Below are positions 62,635 through 64,000 of a stretch of 64,000 nucleotides of DNA, one piece after another. Positions within the stretch are counted from its first letter, which is position 1. Each line of letters opens with the position of its first letter. A model generated the notes under the pieces. That model did not search any database, was not told where the DNA came from, and saw nothing but the letters and a program-made list of their open reading frames with translations. Both the position numbers and the translations under genes were made by a program. The DNA is from Cyanoderma ruficeps (taxonomy: Eukaryota > Chordata > Aves > Passeriformes > Timaliidae): positions 815,927 to 879,926 of the forward strand of contig VZDJ01000047.1 in the NCBI GenBank assembly GCA_008694505.1, in the 5' to 3' direction.

Positions 62635-63025
62635 TATTCTCAGCTGGACTTCTGACTGTTAATGGCAATAACCCGAAATCAGCAGTGGAAGTGAGGATTG
62701 AACTGCCAGATTGGACAGTGGAAAAAATCGGCTCTAACTCATGGGCAAGAAAGGGTTAGCCTGTTGTTATGAAAACAGGGGAACTTTGAACCAAATCAGG
62801 ATGATTTTTCCTCCCACTAAAATTAAAAAAAAAAATCCAGATCAAAGGAAATATTTCTGATTCTGTTTAACCAAAGCAAAACCCATTCAAAGAAATGTAA
62901 ATCGTGATTTACAATATGAAAATGAAAAAAATGGTCACTCTGGGGCTTATTTTACTTAGCAGCTCCTGGGTATGGTCCAGTCTCTCCTTGATTAAATATT
63001 TAAGTATTTAAACCATGAAATTGAA
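62635..63025. other. Non-genic sequence
   Basis: Nothing recognised. Confidence 0.6.
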
Positions 63026-63026
63026 C

Positions 63027-63117
63027 ACAGAACTCTGGAATTCACAGAACCATGAAATTCAGAGAACTCTGGAATTCACAGAGCTCTGGAATTCACAGAA
63101 CTCCAGAATTCACGGAG
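63027..63117. repeat. 17-bp tandem repeat, about 5 copies
   Basis: Units ACAGAACTCTGGAATTC, ACAGAACCATGAAATTC, AGAGAACTCTGGAATTC, ACAGAGCTCTGGAATTC and ACAGAACTCCAGAATTC start at 63027, 63044, 63061, 63078 and 63095, followed by ACGGAGG. Confidence 0.95.
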
Positions 63118-63119
63118 GG

Positions 63120-63465
63120 CTGCAGGATTTCTCGGAGACAAATGCAGAGGCAGATGTAGACACTGACTGAATGCCTGTGCAGGTACTCCAACAACATCCC
63201 CGTGCTTAATCAATAGAGTTTATATTGGCCATAAAACCACAGAGCATGCTCTCCTAACTGCAGCCTGTGATGTGTTTACTGCCAGGCCTGGAAAGTGTAT
63301 TTATCCTCCGTACTCCGTGCCGTGGAGAGGAGGAATGACTCACAATTGCTCCCAGACATCAGAACCATTTCATTTTAACTGTGGGATGGACTCAGCAGCA
63401 GCAGCAGGGCCAGTGTGGAAAGGAGGGAGGGGGGATGATCAGGGTTTAATGCATACTGCAAAGGA
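63120..63465. other. Non-genic sequence
   Basis: No exon. A compact cluster of CCATAAA and AACCACAG motifs near 63230 could be regulatory, but this is only a motif-level impression. Confidence 0.5.
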
Positions 63466-63522
63466 TATACATATATATATATAAATGTATCTGTATCTAT
63501 CTATCTATCTCTGTGTGTGTGC
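63466..63522. repeat. (TA)n/(TATC)n/(TG)n compound microsatellite
   Basis: TATACATATATATATATAAA is followed by TGTATCTGTATCTATCTATC and CTGTGTGTGTG. Confidence 0.93.
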
Positions 63523-63524
63523 TT

Positions 63525-64000
63525 GTCAGTATTGCTGCTCAAAAGTTGTTTAAAATTATCAATCCGTGAAGATTCCAAATTTTCAAAGCATTTTCCCCCC
63601 TCTAAACTCAAAACTGCATCTTGCCTGTAAAAATCTCAGAGCAGCTAACAGAGATTAAAGCACCAGTCAGACGACAGGCAAAGTAACAAAAGTTACTCTG
63701 ACCAAAGTCACTTTTGACCAAGATGAAGTGCCTACAACTGTTGAAACTCCTGGCTGGTAAATAAATAATTTCTGTGCAGTTTTCTGAACGAATCCATGTT
63801 ACTGTGAAGAACTGTCACATCTCCTGTCACTAAATTCGGCCTCAGGAGATGGAAATGCACACGAATCCCCACAGGGTGCAGGGCCAGTGAAGGTAAAGCC
63901 AGTGGCTGCTTCCCCCCAGGGACTTTAACATAAATGATATTATTTCTTTTCTTGTTTCCTTGGGTCTTCCGTTGAGGATTATTTATTTGACTTTACAACA
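63525..64000. other. Non-genic sequence to window end
   Basis: Nothing recognised. Confidence 0.6.

Noticed and set aside
1..64000. CRISPR arrays, prokaryotic operons, tRNA or rRNA genes
   Set aside because: The tandem arrays have no unique spacers between units, the sequence is vertebrate in character, and no tRNA or rRNA signatures were found by eye.

Overview
The window looks like avian, probably songbird, nuclear DNA. The evidence is nine recognisable CR1 LINE fragments ending in the bird-type 'TCTATGA' tail, two solo-LTR-like sequences resembling bird endogenous retroviruses, and several GC-rich minisatellites in an otherwise AT-moderate background. CR1 also occurs in crocodilians and turtles, so 'bird' is an inference. 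I found no protein-coding exon I can defend. Most open frames are short and occur on both strands at once, as expected in non-coding vertebrate DNA.

Layout. Bases 1-16.6 kb are intergenic or intronic sequence, with three CR1 pieces, a few microsatellites and one near-perfect 21-bp RNA-type hairpin at 2.64 kb. Bases 16.6-18.06 kb form a strong CpG island, the main functional landmark. It carries a TATA-like box on the + strand and a consensus splice donor on the - strand, so it is best read as a promoter, possibly divergent. A minus-strand gene would place its first intron in the left 17 kb of the window. A second, smaller CpG-rich patch at 22.14-22.45 kb has its own minus-strand donor and could be an alternative first exon.

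Bases 24-25.2 kb hold a solo LTR interrupted by a CR1 copy, followed by an older CR1. A second LTR of a different family lies reversed at 37.2-37.8 kb. A truncated relative of the first LTR lies at 46.3 kb. From 45 to 63 kb the window is rich in minisatellites with distinct units of about 6-18, 39, 38, 80, 37 and 17 bp. The 39-bp array at 48 kb is almost perfectly homogenised. A non-repetitive 301-codon open frame on the minus strand at 59.5-60.4 kb is the longest in the window outside the 39-bp repeat array and is unexplained.

Single N bases at 17689, 19406, 42706 and 59036 all lie beside homopolymers or simple repeats and mark assembly uncertainty. No genes can be shown to work together here. 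The plausible biology is one promoter flanked by long non-coding sequence and repeat insertions. I saw no CRISPR array, tRNA or rRNA gene, and nothing of bacterial type.
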